61,018 nucleotides of DNA from Gemmata massiliana (GTDB lineage: Bacteria; Planctomycetota; Planctomycetia; Gemmatales; Gemmataceae), in assembly GCA_000531095.1 (NCBI GenBank), contig HG799470.1:1-61018 (forward strand). The letters run 5' to 3'. How positions within the stretch are numbered: the first letter of the stretch is position 1; every line of letters begins with the position of its first letter. A program made the position numbers and the translations under genes. The notes beneath the pieces were generated by a model. It saw only the letters and a list, made by a program, of their open reading frames with translations. It did not search any database and was not told where the DNA came from. Of the stretch, positions 18,916-29,638 are shown piece by piece.

Positions 18916-21098
18916 TCAGCGAACTGCTTCGATCTTCGTCTCAGAAGTCACCGGGCCGGAAGCCGTTTGCACGGTGGCTTTCACGACAAGAGGCGCGTTG
19001 AACGGCCCGGCGTTCGGTGCGAACTTCAGCACGAGTTCGCCGTCGCCCTTGTCGGCCGCGACAACGAGCTTGGCAGCGGTCACTCCTCTCACGTGCTCGG
19101 GCAGCACCAGTTCCACGACTGCGGGACCACTCAAGTTCTTGCTCCGACTGACCTTCACCGCCAGCTTCACTTCTCCTTCCGCGAGGATACTGGTCTTCTC
19201 CGCGCTCACGTCCAGGCGCCCGGGGCCAACGACGACAATCATTTGCTGATTCTGCTCCACCGAACTGAAACTGACGGTGTGCTCGCGCCCGTCGATCGGA
19301 TCGCGTACCTTCGCGGTCGCCATCACGCACACGCGACACGTGCGTCCCATTTCCATCCACGGCGGGAGGAACGCGGGGTACGCGAACTCGGTTTCACCCG
19401 GCTTCAGCGTGAGAACCGGCCCGGTCACGCCCTGGAGGTGTCGCGCCTGCCGGTCCGCGAGTTGTATCTGAATCGGCCCGTCGAAGCCGTTACGGTCGAT
19501 CGCGTATCTGCGGTGGTACGTTTCGCCGCGAGGGGCGCTGGTCATCACGTATTGGTCGACGATCTTGAAGGGCGTCGGGAGCGCAACCTGAAGCCGCATA
19601 TCGGCGACACCGGAGAACATCGCGCTGCTGTGGTGAACGGCTAGCCCGTCCGCGCCGACACCGATGAGACGGAGCGGGTGAGTCGCGATACGCGCGTCCG
19701 CACTGGCCGTGAATACCAGATCGGCACTTTGCTGGTTCGTGGCGATCCGGATCGTAGAGGCCGTAATACCCGTTGGCAGATCCACTGCACCGACAACGAT
19801 CGGCCCGTTGAACGTACCGAACCGTTCTGCGGTCACCTTCACTTTAAGCGTACCCGCACGCGGCACGGTAAACACGTCGGTCGTTGCCGTGAGCTTGAAG
19901 CCGGGTTCGAGTTTCTCAGGGACGTCCAACACGCGCAACCGGTACACGAAGTTCGCGCCAGCGCGCCCGCGGAACTTCTCGCCCACTTTTACCGTGTAAA
20001 CGCCGTCGGTCGGTGGGCCGAACGCGAACGGCGCGGGATCACTGTTTTCGGTGCCTTCCGCGCGCTTCAGTTCCTTGCCGGTTGCGTCGAAAATCGTGAC
20101 CACACCACACAGCGGCGACTCGTGGCGCCGGGCTTGCAGATCGAAGGTATAGCTCCCGGTTTTCTTCAGATCGAGTTTCCATTCGTTGACGGCGCCGGGG
20201 CGCTCGATCCGACCGTTCAGTGCGATCGGAGCTTGTAACACTGGGGCCGCGTCGAGTGCGTCCTTCAACCCGTCCGGCTTCGCGCGGAGTGGGTAGTGGA
20301 ACTCCGGCACGTTCTCTGCGGTGATCGTGAGCCGGTACACGTATGCGGGACCACCGAGCGCGCGCGCGTCGGTGACGCGCACGCGGTACTTCCCCGCTAC
20401 CTTCGGCGTGAACTTTACTGAGCCGTCCGTCCCGACACACGGGTGGAGCATCTGCTCCGCAACAACGGTTCCCTTCGCGTCGAGGATGTCCAGCTTCGAC
20501 ACGAGCGGCGAGTTCAGCGATTTGGGCGTTGAACGAACGCGGTGACCGTTGTGCCGGCCGCGGCGTCGAACTCCCAGAGGTCGATGTCCTCGCGCGGGAA
20601 GATGCGCCCGTTTGCCGTGACGGGCAGCTTAATGGGTGTGGGGATCGGGTCGCCGTCCGTTTCTTGCTCCACCACTTCGGGCAATTCGCCGACCACGAAC
20701 CGTGGCCCGCTCGCGGCCCCCTGCGACGTAAAAACGCGCACGCGGCGCGGACCGAGGGGCGCGTCCGTTGCGAGCGCGACGGTCCCGCGCAGGTCGGCCG
20801 GGTAGTCTTCTTGCTGCTGGGACTCGGGGAGCGGGAGGAGCGGCCCCTCGAACCACACACGTTTCGCGTGCGCGAGGTGCGGTGAGTGAGTGATTCCCGG
20901 CCCGGTTACTTCAAATGCCGGCTTATCGTAGAGGAACAGCCCGCCCACGCGGACATCGACCGATGTTCCGCGTTGCGCTCCGGCCGGGAAGATGTAACTG
21001 ACCGTGGGCGGATTGGCGAGGACCACTGAATCGCTGGCAACCGCGGCGCAAAGGCACAGAGAGAACAGGAGGCCGAACGAACTACGGTTCCCAATCAT
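18916..21098 (-). CDS. Secreted multidomain pre-peptidase-type protein, one frame break
   Basis: Start ATG at 21098, then a signal peptide (SFGLLFSLCLCAAVASDSVV). The frame stops at 20514 after VTAFVQRPNR, while the following coding sequence continues in a second frame as SLNSPLVSKLDILD down to 18916. Total length is 2183 bases; one added base gives exactly 728 codons. The break maps to the run at about 20521-20526 (AAA and CCC on the coding strand); one extra A gives RPKSLNSPL. The intact protein would be about 727 residues with pre-peptidase C-terminal-type beta-sandwich domains (YRVRVTDARALGG, YTFDLQARRHESP). It is the last gene of a four-gene cluster with two DUF1501 proteins and a DUF1549/1553 protein. 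Confidence 0.75.
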
Positions 21099-21139
21099 GA
21101 TCGTTCTCGTGCTTGGCTCTGTGGCTCGTTCCCAGACGT

Positions 21140-22459
21140 TCACACCAACTCGGTCATCACCTTGCCGTTGTTGACCAGCGCAATGGGTCGGCCGTCGGGC
21201 GTGTGGGCCTCGTCCTTCGGGTCGATGCCCATGCACGTGTACATCGTTGCGAACAGGTCTTCCGGACCGTAGGGATCGCTCGCCGGCTTTTCGGCGCGGG
21301 CGTCCGTCTTGCCCACCACTACTCCCGGTTTGATACCCCCGCCGCCGAGCAGTACCGTGAACGCCGGCCCCCAGTGGTCGCGACCCGCGTTCTTGTTGAT
21401 CCGCGGCGTGCGCCCGAACTCGCCCGTCACTACTACCATCGTCGAATCGAGCAACCCGCGGTCGGAGAGGTCGCGAAACAGGGTGCTGATGGCGGAATCG
21501 TACATCGGGAGCAGCGAGTTCTTCAGCACCGCGAAGTTGCCGTCGTGCGTGTCCCAGTTCGAGTGGTCGATGGTCACGCACCGGACGCCGGCTTCCACCA
21601 GTCGGCGCCCCATGAGGCACGACTGGCCGAGCGAGTGGCGCCCGTACTCGTCGCGGAGTTTGTCCGCTTCCGCGTGGATGTTGAACGCCTCTTTTGCTTG
21701 GCGCGACGTCATCAGGTCGAACGCTTTGTCACGGAACGCGGTGAGCGCGCCGGCAGTGGGGTTCGCTTTCACTTCCGCGCTCTTGTGGAACCGGTCCACG
21801 GTTTCGAGCAGCTTTTTGCGGTCGTCGAGGCGGTTGCTCGCGATGGCCGGCGGGGGTACGAGGTCCGGTACACTGAAGTTCGGCGCGCTCGGGTCGGCGT
21901 CGATCACGAAGGGTGCGTGGTTCGCGCCGAGGTAAGCCGCTCCGCCGCTCGGGTGAACTTTCGGCAGGGCGACGTAGGCGGGCACAGACCCCTTCGGGCC
22001 GAGCTTCTTTGACACGACGGACCCGACGCACGGGCGCTGGTTGTTCGGGCTGAGACTCGGATTGAACCCGGCCGCGGGGAAGTACCCCGTGAGGATGTAG
22101 TGGTCGGCGGGGCCGTGGTCCGAGTTGTGGTGGCGGAACGAGCGGATGAGCGAGAACTTGTCGACCTGCCCGGCCACCTTCGGCAACAGGTCGCAAATCT
22201 GGAGACCGGGGATCTTGGTTTTCGCGGGGCTGAAATCCCCGCGGAACTCGGCCGGCGCATCCGGTTTCAGGTCGAACGTGTCGATGTGGCTCTGCCCGCC
22301 GTGCAGAAAAATGAAGATCAGCGACACGTCTTTTTTTGCTTTCGCCTCGCTCGATGCGCGTAGCAGGTGCGGCAATCCGAGTGCGGAGCCAAAGAGCGCC
22401 GCGGTGCCGACGCGGAGCGCGTCGCGCCGGGAGAGACCGTCACAGAAAGGAATCGGCAT
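21140..22459 (-). CDS. DUF1501 family exported protein
   Basis: 439 residues. The ATG at 22459 follows GAGG. The N-terminus has a twin-arginine-type signal (LSRRDALRVGTAALFGSALG). DUF1501 landmarks follow: FIFLHGGQSHIDTFDLKPDAP, RSFRHHNSDHGPADHYILTG, TIDHSNWDTHDGNF, VVVTGEFGRTPRINKNAGRDHW and the C-terminal LFATMYTCMGID. The fold is related to the alkaline phosphatase/sulfatase superfamily; the enzymatic role is not established. A paralog lies directly upstream at 22672-24048. Confidence 0.9.
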   Translation of the reverse strand: MPIPFCDGLSRRDALRVGTAALFGSALGLPHLLRASSEAKAKKDVSLIFIFLHGGQSHIDTFDLKPDAPAEFRGDFSPAKTKIPGLQICDLLPKVAGQVDKFSLIRSFRHHNSDHGPADHYILTGYFPAAGFNPSLSPNNQRPCVGSVVSKKLGPKGSVPAYVALPKVHPSGGAAYLGANHAPFVIDADPSAPNFSVPDLVPPPAIASNRLDDRKKLLETVDRFHKSAEVKANPTAGALTAFRDKAFDLMTSRQAKEAFNIHAEADKLRDEYGRHSLGQSCLMGRRLVEAGVRCVTIDHSNWDTHDGNFAVLKNSLLPMYDSAISTLFRDLSDRGLLDSTMVVVTGEFGRTPRINKNAGRDHWGPAFTVLLGGGGIKPGVVVGKTDARAEKPASDPYGPEDLFATMYTCMGIDPKDEAHTPDGRPIALVNNGKVMTELV

Positions 22460-22526
22460 AGGAACCTCGTTAGCGAACTTGCTCGCTAGGCCGGCTGGTA
22501 CTGTCGAACGGTTTGGCAACGGTAAG

Positions 22527-22644
22527 GGGAACCCCGCCCGCAAGGGCGGCGGGTGGTTGCCTCTCATTGCGACCGCCCGCAACCTACTTGTGTCAGAGCA
22601 ACTGCTCTTGTCGCCGACCCACCGCCCTTGCGGGCGGGGTTCAC
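22527..22644. repeat. REP-like dispersed inverted repeat, copy 1
   Basis: Left arm around 22527-22552 (GGAACCCCGCCCGCAAGGGC) and right arm 22618-22644 (GCCCTTGCGGGCGGGGTTC) are inverted copies separated by about 65 bases. The same paired arms recur at 24064-24137 and 27516-27595 with different spacers. It lies between two DUF1501 genes. Confidence 0.85.
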
Positions 22645-22671
22645 GGCGGCCGCACGTGACGGTCGCGCCAA

Positions 22672-24048
22672 TCACCCGAACAGACCCACCACCGGTTTTC
22701 CGTCGCACAATCGGTGCGGGCGGTTCTCGCGGTCGGGGATCATCGCGGCGGGATCGACGCCCATCGCGTGGTAGATCGTCGCGAGGAAATCGTCCGGCGA
22801 AACCGGGTTCTCGGTCGGGTACGCGGCGATCTTGTCCGTCTTGCCGTACACCTGACCGCCGCGGATGCCGCCGCCGGCGAGAAGTGCCGTTTGTGCCGCT
22901 CCCCAGTGGTCGCGGCCCATGTCCTTGTTGATCTTCGGCGTGCGCCCGAACTCTCCTGCAACCGCGACCAGCGTGCGATCGAGCATCCCGCGGTCGCCCA
23001 GGTCTTCGAGCAGTGCCGCGAGTGCGCGGTCGAGCGGCGGGAGACAGTATTTTTCCTTCAGCATCGCGTACCCAGTGATGCTGCCCAACCCGCCAGTGCC
23101 GCCGTGGTTGTCCCACACGTTCGCGACCCCGCCGTTCGGCATGATGTACAGCCAGACGACCGAGACCACCTTTACGCCACTCTCGACCAGTCGGCGCGCG
23201 AGCAGGAAACTCTCGCCGTACTCGTTGCGGCCGTAGTGGTCGCGCAACCGGGACGGCTCCTTGTTCAGATCGAACGCTTCACGCACCTTCGGCGCCGCAA
23301 TCATTTGCATCGCCTGGTTGCGGAAGTCGTCCAGCTCGCTCCCGCCGGTCTTCTGGAGGTGCGCGTCTTGCTTTTGGAGCAGTTTGAGCAACCCTTCGCG
23401 GGCCGCGAGGCGCGTTTGAGTCACATCCGGTGGGAGCACGTCCGGGTGCGCGGCCGGCTCGCTCGATTTGTTCGCGGCGAGTTTTTCGAGCGGGTCGAAT
23501 TTCGGCCCCAGGAATCCCGCGTAGGTGCCCGCGTATGTCACGCCGTCGTGTCCGACCGGGCGCGGGATGGTTACGTTCGCGGGCACCGCGCTCGGCTTGG
23601 CGAAGTACGCGAGGGCCGACGCGAAGCTCGGCGGGTGCGAGCGCTTCCGCGGGTTGCGCGGCGAAACGAGCGTCGGGTCTTTGTGCCCCGTGAGCATGTG
23701 GTACACGCTCGGCTCGTGGTTGTTGTCCGCGTGCGAGAGCGACCGCACCAGCGCCACCTTATCCGTGTGCCGCGCGAACAACGGCATCTGGTCGCAGACG
23801 CGAATCCCGGGCACCGCGGTGTCGATCGGATTGAACAGCGACTTGATGCCGGAGGGCGCGTCCGGCTTCATGTCCCACATGTCCTGCTGGGGCGGCCCGC
23901 CCCACAGGAATATGAAGATGCACGAGTCCGCGGTCCCGCTTTTAGCGGTAGTGGGTGTGTTCGCGCGGGCTTCGAGGAGCGTCGGGAGCGCGAGGCCGCC
24001 CGCGCCGAGTTGCCCCAAACGAATCATCGCGTCGCGGCGGTGGAGCAT
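22672..24048 (-). CDS. DUF1501 family exported protein (paralog)
   Basis: 458 residues. The N-terminus MLHRRDAMIRLGQLGAGGLA resembles a Tat signal with one arginine pair. The DUF1501 signatures are FIFLWGGPPQQDMWDMKPDAP, VRSLSHADNNHEPSVYHMLT, VAVAGEFGRTPKINKDMGRD and FLATIYHAMGVDP. It is only moderately similar to its neighbour at 21140-22459, so the duplication is old. It is separated from the upstream DUF1549/1553 gene by about 110 bases holding REP copy 2. Confidence 0.9.
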   Translation of the reverse strand: MLHRRDAMIRLGQLGAGGLALPTLLEARANTPTTAKSGTADSCIFIFLWGGPPQQDMWDMKPDAPSGIKSLFNPIDTAVPGIRVCDQMPLFARHTDKVALVRSLSHADNNHEPSVYHMLTGHKDPTLVSPRNPRKRSHPPSFASALAYFAKPSAVPANVTIPRPVGHDGVTYAGTYAGFLGPKFDPLEKLAANKSSEPAAHPDVLPPDVTQTRLAAREGLLKLLQKQDAHLQKTGGSELDDFRNQAMQMIAAPKVREAFDLNKEPSRLRDHYGRNEYGESFLLARRLVESGVKVVSVVWLYIMPNGGVANVWDNHGGTGGLGSITGYAMLKEKYCLPPLDRALAALLEDLGDRGMLDRTLVAVAGEFGRTPKINKDMGRDHWGAAQTALLAGGGIRGGQVYGKTDKIAAYPTENPVSPDDFLATIYHAMGVDPAAMIPDRENRPHRLCDGKPVVGLFG

Positions 24049-24063
24049 GAGTCAAAGCTCCTG

Positions 24064-24137
24064 GTGAACCCCGCCCGCAAGGGCGGTGGGTGTATGGGAC
24101 TATCGATGTACCCGCCGCCCTTGCGGGCAGGGTTCAC
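24064..24137. repeat. REP-like dispersed inverted repeat, copy 2
   Basis: Arms 24064-24092 (GTGAACCCCGCCCGCAAGGG...) and 24109-24137 (...CCCTTGCGGGCAGGGTTCAC) pair with few mismatches around a 16-base loop. It fills the gap between the DUF1549/1553 gene and the DUF1501 gene. Confidence 0.85.
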
Positions 24138-24158
24138 CTGCGGTCTGCGGGCCAGTGC

Positions 24159-26267
24159 CTAATGGTTGAACAAGAACTCCGTGCTGTTCATCAGCGCCCA
24201 GGCGAGGTCTTCGGTCGCAGCGCGCCGATTGTTCGCGTACTTCTTCAGGTGCGTCATGCCCGTTGTGGTTTCGTCCGAGGTCGGGAAGCGCGAGTAAAAC
24301 GTCAGGTACAGTTCCTCGATCAGTTTCACATCGTCTTTCTGTGCGCGAACCAGTTTCGCGACCGTGCCCGCTTCGTGGGTGAGCTTCGCCTGAATCTCGG
24401 TCGAGTTCAACAGGTTGAGCACCTGGCTGACCGACGGTTCGCGGGTGCGCTCGCACTCGCACGCGGTCACGCGGTTGGGGCGCCCGAACAGTTTCAGGAA
24501 GTCGCTGCGGGCCTTGCTGTCCCACAACTGAACGGCCCGCGTGACTCCGGGTGAACCGGTGAATTTCTCCGGCACCCCTAGCGACTGGGCGATCATGTCG
24601 AGCAAAACTTCCGCTTCCGGTCGGCGGAAGTAGGAGCGCGAGAAGTTGCGCTCGTCCTTCTCATTGGTCGCGTTGGGAGCGGCAGAGGTCTGGTACGTGC
24701 GCGACGCGGCGATGAACCGGATCAACTTGCGCACATCAAACTTGTTCTCGACGAGGTATTTCGCGAGTGCGTCGAGCAGTTCGGGGTTACTCGGCGGGTT
24801 GGTCGCGCGGACGTCGTCGACCGGTTCCACCAGCCCGCGCCCGAACATCCACGCCCACACGCGGTTCGCGAGGTTCCGCGCGAAGAAGGCGTTGTCCGGC
24901 TTGGTCATCCACTCCGCGAGTGGAACGCGCCGATCGCCCGCAGGATCGGCCGCGGGCATGTCGGTGTCGAGTGCGTGCGCGAAGACGGGCTTCTGTGTTC
25001 GCGGGTGCGTGATCGTTCCGGCGCTGAAAAACGCGGACATGCCGTAGTAATCGGATTGCTTCCACCGGTCAAACGGGTGGTGGTGGCACTCGGCGCACGC
25101 GATGCGGACCCCAAGGAACACTTGCGAAATTGTTCCCGCGATTTCACCCGGCTTCGTCACAACCTTGAAGAAGTTCGTAGGCCCAACCTCGTTCACCGGG
25201 CCTTCCGCGGTGACGAGTTCGCGCGCGAACTGATCGAACGGTTTGTTCGCGGCGATCGAACCACGAATCCACTTGTAGTAGAGGTGCGCCCGCTGGTGCC
25301 CGAGCGGTTCGCGGTCCACGCGGAGCAGGTCGGCCCACCGCAGCGCCCACAGGTCCGCGAACTCCGGTCGGTCGAGGAGCGATTCGACGAGCTTCGCGCG
25401 TTTATCCTTCGCACGATCCGAGAGGAAACTTCGTGCTTCTTCCATCGTGGGTAGTGTCCCGGTGAGGTCAAGAAACGCTCGACGGAGGAAGTCGGCATCG
25501 CTGCACACGTCCGATGGGGCAACGTTCAGCTTTGCGAGTTTGGCGTCAACGAGTTTGTCGATGAGATTGAATTGCGGGAGCGTGTTTTGTACCGGGACGC
25601 CGGGCCGCGGAACCACCACGCGGAACAGCCCGACTTCGCCGAGGTACGCGGCCATCACCGCGGCCTCACCGGGGACGTCGTGTGTACTGACCGCCCCGCC
25701 CGCACCGACGCTCGCAACGGCTTCGGTGTTGCTCTGGAAGCGGCAGTGGCGCGTGACGTCTTTTTCGCTGCCGTCGGTGTACTTCGCGAACACTTTCAGT
25801 TGCTGTTCGGCCTTCTGGCCCATTACGCGCTCGGCCGGTTCCACGCGAAGCGCGACCACTCGCGGCGCGTCGGGTGAACCCACCGGAGTGCCCGCCGCGA
25901 TCCAGGCCCGCAGCACGCGATAATCATCGTTCCCCGCGGGGAGCTTCGTTCCGCCGCCGTGTGCGACGCGCCCGCTGGCTTTCCGCAACAGCAGACTTTC
26001 ATCCGGCGACGTCGGGAGTACGCGGCGCCCGCGCCCCTCTTTGGTGAGGGCAGCGAAATCAGCTTCGGGGTCCGACGCGAACACGGAGAGCTTGAACCCG
26101 CCTTGTCCCTCTGCTTTCCCGTGACAGCCGGACGTGTTGCACCCGTATCGACCGAGAACCGGCAGGACGTCGTTCTCGAAATGGATCGCGGGATCGCCGA
26201 CACGATCATCGGTGGCCCGCGCGAGGCACGGCGCCGTGAGGAGAAGGATTGGCAGGAAGAACCGCAT
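24159..26267 (-). CDS. DUF1549/DUF1553 secreted cytochrome-like protein with Ig-like insert
   Basis: 702 residues. The ATG at 26267 is chosen because it starts a signal peptide (MRFFLPILLLTAPCLARA); an earlier in-frame start at 26489 adds non-homologous sequence. Order: a haem-type motif YGCNTSGCHG near residue 45; a bacterial Ig-like (BIG_2) domain near 140-215 (RVEPAERVMGQKAEQQLKVF); DUF1549 with the haem motif CAECHHHPFDRWKQSDYYGM; and DUF1553 at the C-terminus (NRVWAWMFGRGLVEPVDDVR, CERTREPSVSQVLNLLN). This is the usual partner of DUF1501 proteins in planctomycetes and is probably first in the cluster. Substrate unknown. Confidence 0.9.
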   Translation of the reverse strand: MRFFLPILLLTAPCLARATDDRVGDPAIHFENDVLPVLGRYGCNTSGCHGKAEGQGGFKLSVFASDPEADFAALTKEGRGRRVLPTSPDESLLLRKASGRVAHGGGTKLPAGNDDYRVLRAWIAAGTPVGSPDAPRVVALRVEPAERVMGQKAEQQLKVFAKYTDGSEKDVTRHCRFQSNTEAVASVGAGGAVSTHDVPGEAAVMAAYLGEVGLFRVVVPRPGVPVQNTLPQFNLIDKLVDAKLAKLNVAPSDVCSDADFLRRAFLDLTGTLPTMEEARSFLSDRAKDKRAKLVESLLDRPEFADLWALRWADLLRVDREPLGHQRAHLYYKWIRGSIAANKPFDQFARELVTAEGPVNEVGPTNFFKVVTKPGEIAGTISQVFLGVRIACAECHHHPFDRWKQSDYYGMSAFFSAGTITHPRTQKPVFAHALDTDMPAADPAGDRRVPLAEWMTKPDNAFFARNLANRVWAWMFGRGLVEPVDDVRATNPPSNPELLDALAKYLVENKFDVRKLIRFIAASRTYQTSAAPNATNEKDERNFSRSYFRRPEAEVLLDMIAQSLGVPEKFTGSPGVTRAVQLWDSKARSDFLKLFGRPNRVTACECERTREPSVSQVLNLLNSTEIQAKLTHEAGTVAKLVRAQKDDVKLIEELYLTFYSRFPTSDETTTGMTHLKKYANNRRAATEDLAWALMNSTEFLFNH

Positions 26268-26714
26268 GGGGCGGCGTCCGGTGTGCGTGGCAAAATCGGG
26301 TGTGACCGGGCGTTTAGGAACGTCCCGGCAGTCTCGGCGGGTAACTGACTCGGGCCATTTTGCCGCGCTGCGTTCGCCGAAGCAACAGAAATGCGGCGCA
26401 GCGTCGCGGTCGGGGTGCGCAAGCCGGTGGTCCGACCGTGCCTCAAGACAAGAGCAGGGGGGGGAGCCGGTGCCGGCGCGGTGTGTCACCCCGCGCCATT
26501 GCGCGGCGAAAAAGGACCGCGGTGCCTACCGGTGGTCACGAGCGGACGAAAGCTACCGGCGCTAAGACGCGCACCCCGGAGCTACTAGGTGCGGTAACGA
26601 ATTCCGGCGACCGGGCCGGAGAGTCCGGTCGCATTGATTGGGGCCGTGCGCCCCGTCCTTCGGGCCGCGCACGGGGTTCAGGTGGTCCTTGGAAACATCT
26701 CTAAACGTGTGCCC
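26268..26714. other. Intergenic region without a recognised gene
   Basis: This 447-base gap holds the promoter side of the secretome cluster and the 3' flank of the superoxide dismutase gene. Open frames here lack family resemblance or start signals. A run of eight G occurs near 26458-26465. No RNA gene or strong palindrome was recognised. Confidence 0.45.
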
Positions 26715-27338
<624 letters not shown>

Positions 27339-27515
27339 TGAAATTCCTCTAATAAAGTGAGACGGCGACCACGCGGGCACCCGGTTCGGGGCGCCCAACC
27401 ACCTCAGTTTATGAACGGGTGCGACGTTGTGCGCGGAACTGCACAGCGGAACCGAAAAGCCCGGCAATAGGCAAACCCGATCGGGACCGGTGGCACCATA
27501 CCGACAGCGCGCGAC

Positions 27516-27595
27516 GTGAACCCCGCCCGCAAGGGCGGCGGGTGCGCGTACTTGTCGGCGCGAAGCACATCCGCCGCCCTTGCGGGCGGGGTTCG
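27516..27595. repeat. REP-like dispersed inverted repeat, copy 3
   Basis: Left arm from 27516 (GTGAACCCCGCCCGCAAGGG...) and right arm 27570-27595 (...GCCCTTGCGGGCGGGGTTCG) are the same pair of arms as copies 1 and 2. It lies between the superoxide dismutase promoter and the 3' end of the kinase-DUF1080 gene. Confidence 0.85.
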
Positions 27596-27624
27596 CTCTC
27601 AGTGGGTGCCCATCCTTGCGTGGC

Positions 27625-29307
27625 TCATTTGGGAAGTTCGAGGATCTCGACCTTGCGGAACCGCACGGTGCCACGGCACTGCTGGAACCCGATCCGCCCC
27701 TGTTTGCGCTTGAGAGCGGGGAACCGGCTCCCCTGGGCGATGAGTTGATCCAGGTCGGCCGTCTGGATCACGTGCCCGTTGAGCGTCATCTTGAGTGACT
27801 GCCCCACCATCTCGATCTCGACCGCGTTCCACTCGCCCGCGGGGCGCGGTTGGGTCGTGGGAGTGACCGCGGGCTTCAGCACCGGGTCATTTCTCCCGCT
27901 CCCGCCGCTCACCTGTCCGGTGGGGAGCCACGCCCATTCCTTTTCGGCGGGGTCCGACAGCTCGACCTGCTGGTGGTAGGGGATCTTGGTCGGGCGCCCG
28001 TCCGGGGTCAAAATCGGGCGCTCGCCCGGCACCGCGCGGAATACGAATCCGGAGTTCCCACCTGCTTCGAGCTGGTACTCGAACCGCAACCGCATGTCGC
28101 CGTAAGACTGCTGGCTCAGGAGCCACGTCTGCGGTCCGTTCTTGCGCCCGGTCGTGACGATAGCGCCGGACTCGACGCCCCACTGATTGTCATCGCCCCC
28201 GTCCACGACCCAGCCGGACAAATCAGTCCCGTTGAAGATGGAAACGAACGGCTGGTCGGCGGGTTGAGCCGGGGGAGGGGGATCGTCGCCCCGTGGCGCG
28301 ACGGGTCCTCCCCCGGAAAGCATGATCGCAACGGTACCGAGGGCGAACGCCAGAAGCGCGCTTCCCGCACCGATCGACAGCCACTTGCGTTTCGGTCGGG
28401 CCGGGGGCGCTGGTTCTTGCTTGATTATGGTGAACGGCTCCAGCGCGGCCGCGACCTCGGCCGCTGTCTGGTACCGGTCTGCGGGGGCTTGCGCGGTCAT
28501 TCGGGCGATGACCGCGGCAAGTCCGTCGGGCCAGGGGGCCGGAATCGCCTCCGACTCCGACGGATCGTCCTCGCCCGGTTGCTCCCCGGTCAGCAGGAAG
28601 CGCAACGTGACCCCGAGGCTGTAAACGTCCGACCGAACGTCCGCGGTGTCCGCGTTCCGGACCTGTTCCGGGGAAGCGTACCCGGGGGTTCCGAGTATCG
28701 GCCCCAGCACGGCCACCGAGTCGAGATCCGGCTCCGCGAACTTGGCCAGCCCGAAATCCAGAACTTTGAGCACGTCCTGCCCGTTTGACCGGAACACCAT
28801 CAGATTTTGTGGTTTCACGTCCCGGTGCGTCATCCCGCGCTCGTGGGCGTGGTGAAGCCCCAGGGCCGCCTGTCGCGCGTAGGCGCAGGCGCGGGCCGGG
28901 GGGAGCGGGCCGCGCAATTTCACCTGGCGGGACAGGTTCTCGCCCTCGACGAACTCCATCGCGAACGCCAGGACGCTCCCCGACAGGGCGGTGTAAACGG
29001 TGACCACGTTCGGGTGGTTGAGACGGGCCGCGGCCCGGACCTCCTGCCGGAACTGGTCCTCGGACCACGGCCCCTTCATGACCTTGACCGCTTCGAGTCG
29101 GTCGAGGAAACGGTTCCGAGCCAGGTACACGACCCCCATGCCCCCGCGCCCCAACTCGCGCAGGAACTCGTACTCGGGGAACTCCCCGCGCGGCATCAAC
29201 TCGGCTGCACCGGTGATGAAATCCGGTATCAGTCCAGGTACCGTCGGCGACGACGATCGGGTCGAGCCGTAGGACTCACCAGCGCCGGAATCGGGTTCGT
29301 TCGTCAT
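27625..29307 (-). CDS. Ser/Thr protein kinase fused to a DUF1080 domain
   Basis: 560 residues. Kinase domain about 45-310: glycine loop LGRGGMGVVYLA, catalytic lysine in AVKVMK, loop MTHRDVKPQNLM, DFGLAK and PGYASPEQ. One transmembrane helix follows near 318-336 (WLSIGAGSALLAFALGTVAI). The exported part is a DUF1080 (laminin G-like sugar-binding or 3-keto-glycoside hydrolase-type) domain, opening FVSIFNGTDLSGWVVDG and containing EAGGNSGFVFRAVPGE and EWNAVEIEMVG. DUF1080 is usually a stand-alone secreted protein in planctomycetes; as a kinase output it may be a carbohydrate-sensing ectodomain (inference). Confidence 0.88.
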   Translation of the reverse strand: MTNEPDSGAGESYGSTRSSSPTVPGLIPDFITGAAELMPRGEFPEYEFLRELGRGGMGVVYLARNRFLDRLEAVKVMKGPWSEDQFRQEVRAAARLNHPNVVTVYTALSGSVLAFAMEFVEGENLSRQVKLRGPLPPARACAYARQAALGLHHAHERGMTHRDVKPQNLMVFRSNGQDVLKVLDFGLAKFAEPDLDSVAVLGPILGTPGYASPEQVRNADTADVRSDVYSLGVTLRFLLTGEQPGEDDPSESEAIPAPWPDGLAAVIARMTAQAPADRYQTAAEVAAALEPFTIIKQEPAPPARPKRKWLSIGAGSALLAFALGTVAIMLSGGGPVAPRGDDPPPPAQPADQPFVSIFNGTDLSGWVVDGGDDNQWGVESGAIVTTGRKNGPQTWLLSQQSYGDMRLRFEYQLEAGGNSGFVFRAVPGERPILTPDGRPTKIPYHQQVELSDPAEKEWAWLPTGQVSGGSGRNDPVLKPAVTPTTQPRPAGEWNAVEIEMVGQSLKMTLNGHVIQTADLDQLIAQGSRFPALKRKQGRIGFQQCRGTVRFRKVEILELPK

Positions 29308-29476
29308 TCGGGCAACCTCCGGGAGGTGAGGCGTTTCCGTGCGTGCAGCGCGGCACGAACCCGGGGCGCTGGTGCGAGCGCAGCGCCCCTTACGCGGTGT
29401 CCAACTCCTTCAAATATCGCGACCAGTACCAGCGAGTCTGGTTCGCCGAGAGAGGATCTGCGTTCTGAACCAACAA

Positions 29477-29571
29477 CGGGAGCGTATCGGAATCGAACCG
29501 ACAGCGAGCGTTGCTCACACCCGCCACAGGTTTTGAAGACCTGGGCCAACACCAGTTGTGCAAACGCTCCC
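29477..29571 (-). tRNA. selC: Selenocysteine tRNA, anticodon TCA
   Basis: Read on the minus strand it starts GGGAGCGTTTGCACAACTGG and ends ...GATACGCTCCCG. Eight base pairs form the acceptor stem (29564-29571 with 29478-29485), longer than in other tRNAs. The anticodon stem-loop is GGT CTTCAAA ACC, giving TCA, which reads UGA. A long variable arm and the TTCGATT T-loop follow. CCA is not encoded. These features identify tRNA-Sec, needed for UGA recoding with SelA, SelB and a SECIS element, none of which lies in this window. Its 5' part is the attachment site of the element that begins here. Confidence 0.93.
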
Positions 29572-29576
29572 AAGGC
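29532..29576. other. Left attachment site: 5' part of the selenocysteine tRNA gene
   Basis: These 45 bases (from TTTGAAGACC at the anticodon loop to five bases beyond the tRNA 5' end) are repeated exactly at 57835-57879. They form the left end of the integrated element and supply the 5' part of the functional tRNA. Confidence 0.9.
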
Positions 29577-29638
29577 TTGTTTTTGCAGTGCTTCCCGTGC
29601 TTTCCCTCCTGCTGCCATTTTGGAGTATACTACCGTTT

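Noticed and set aside
22714..24162. Long open frame opposite the DUF1501 gene
   Set aside because: Antisense shadow with Val/Arg-rich composition and no motifs.
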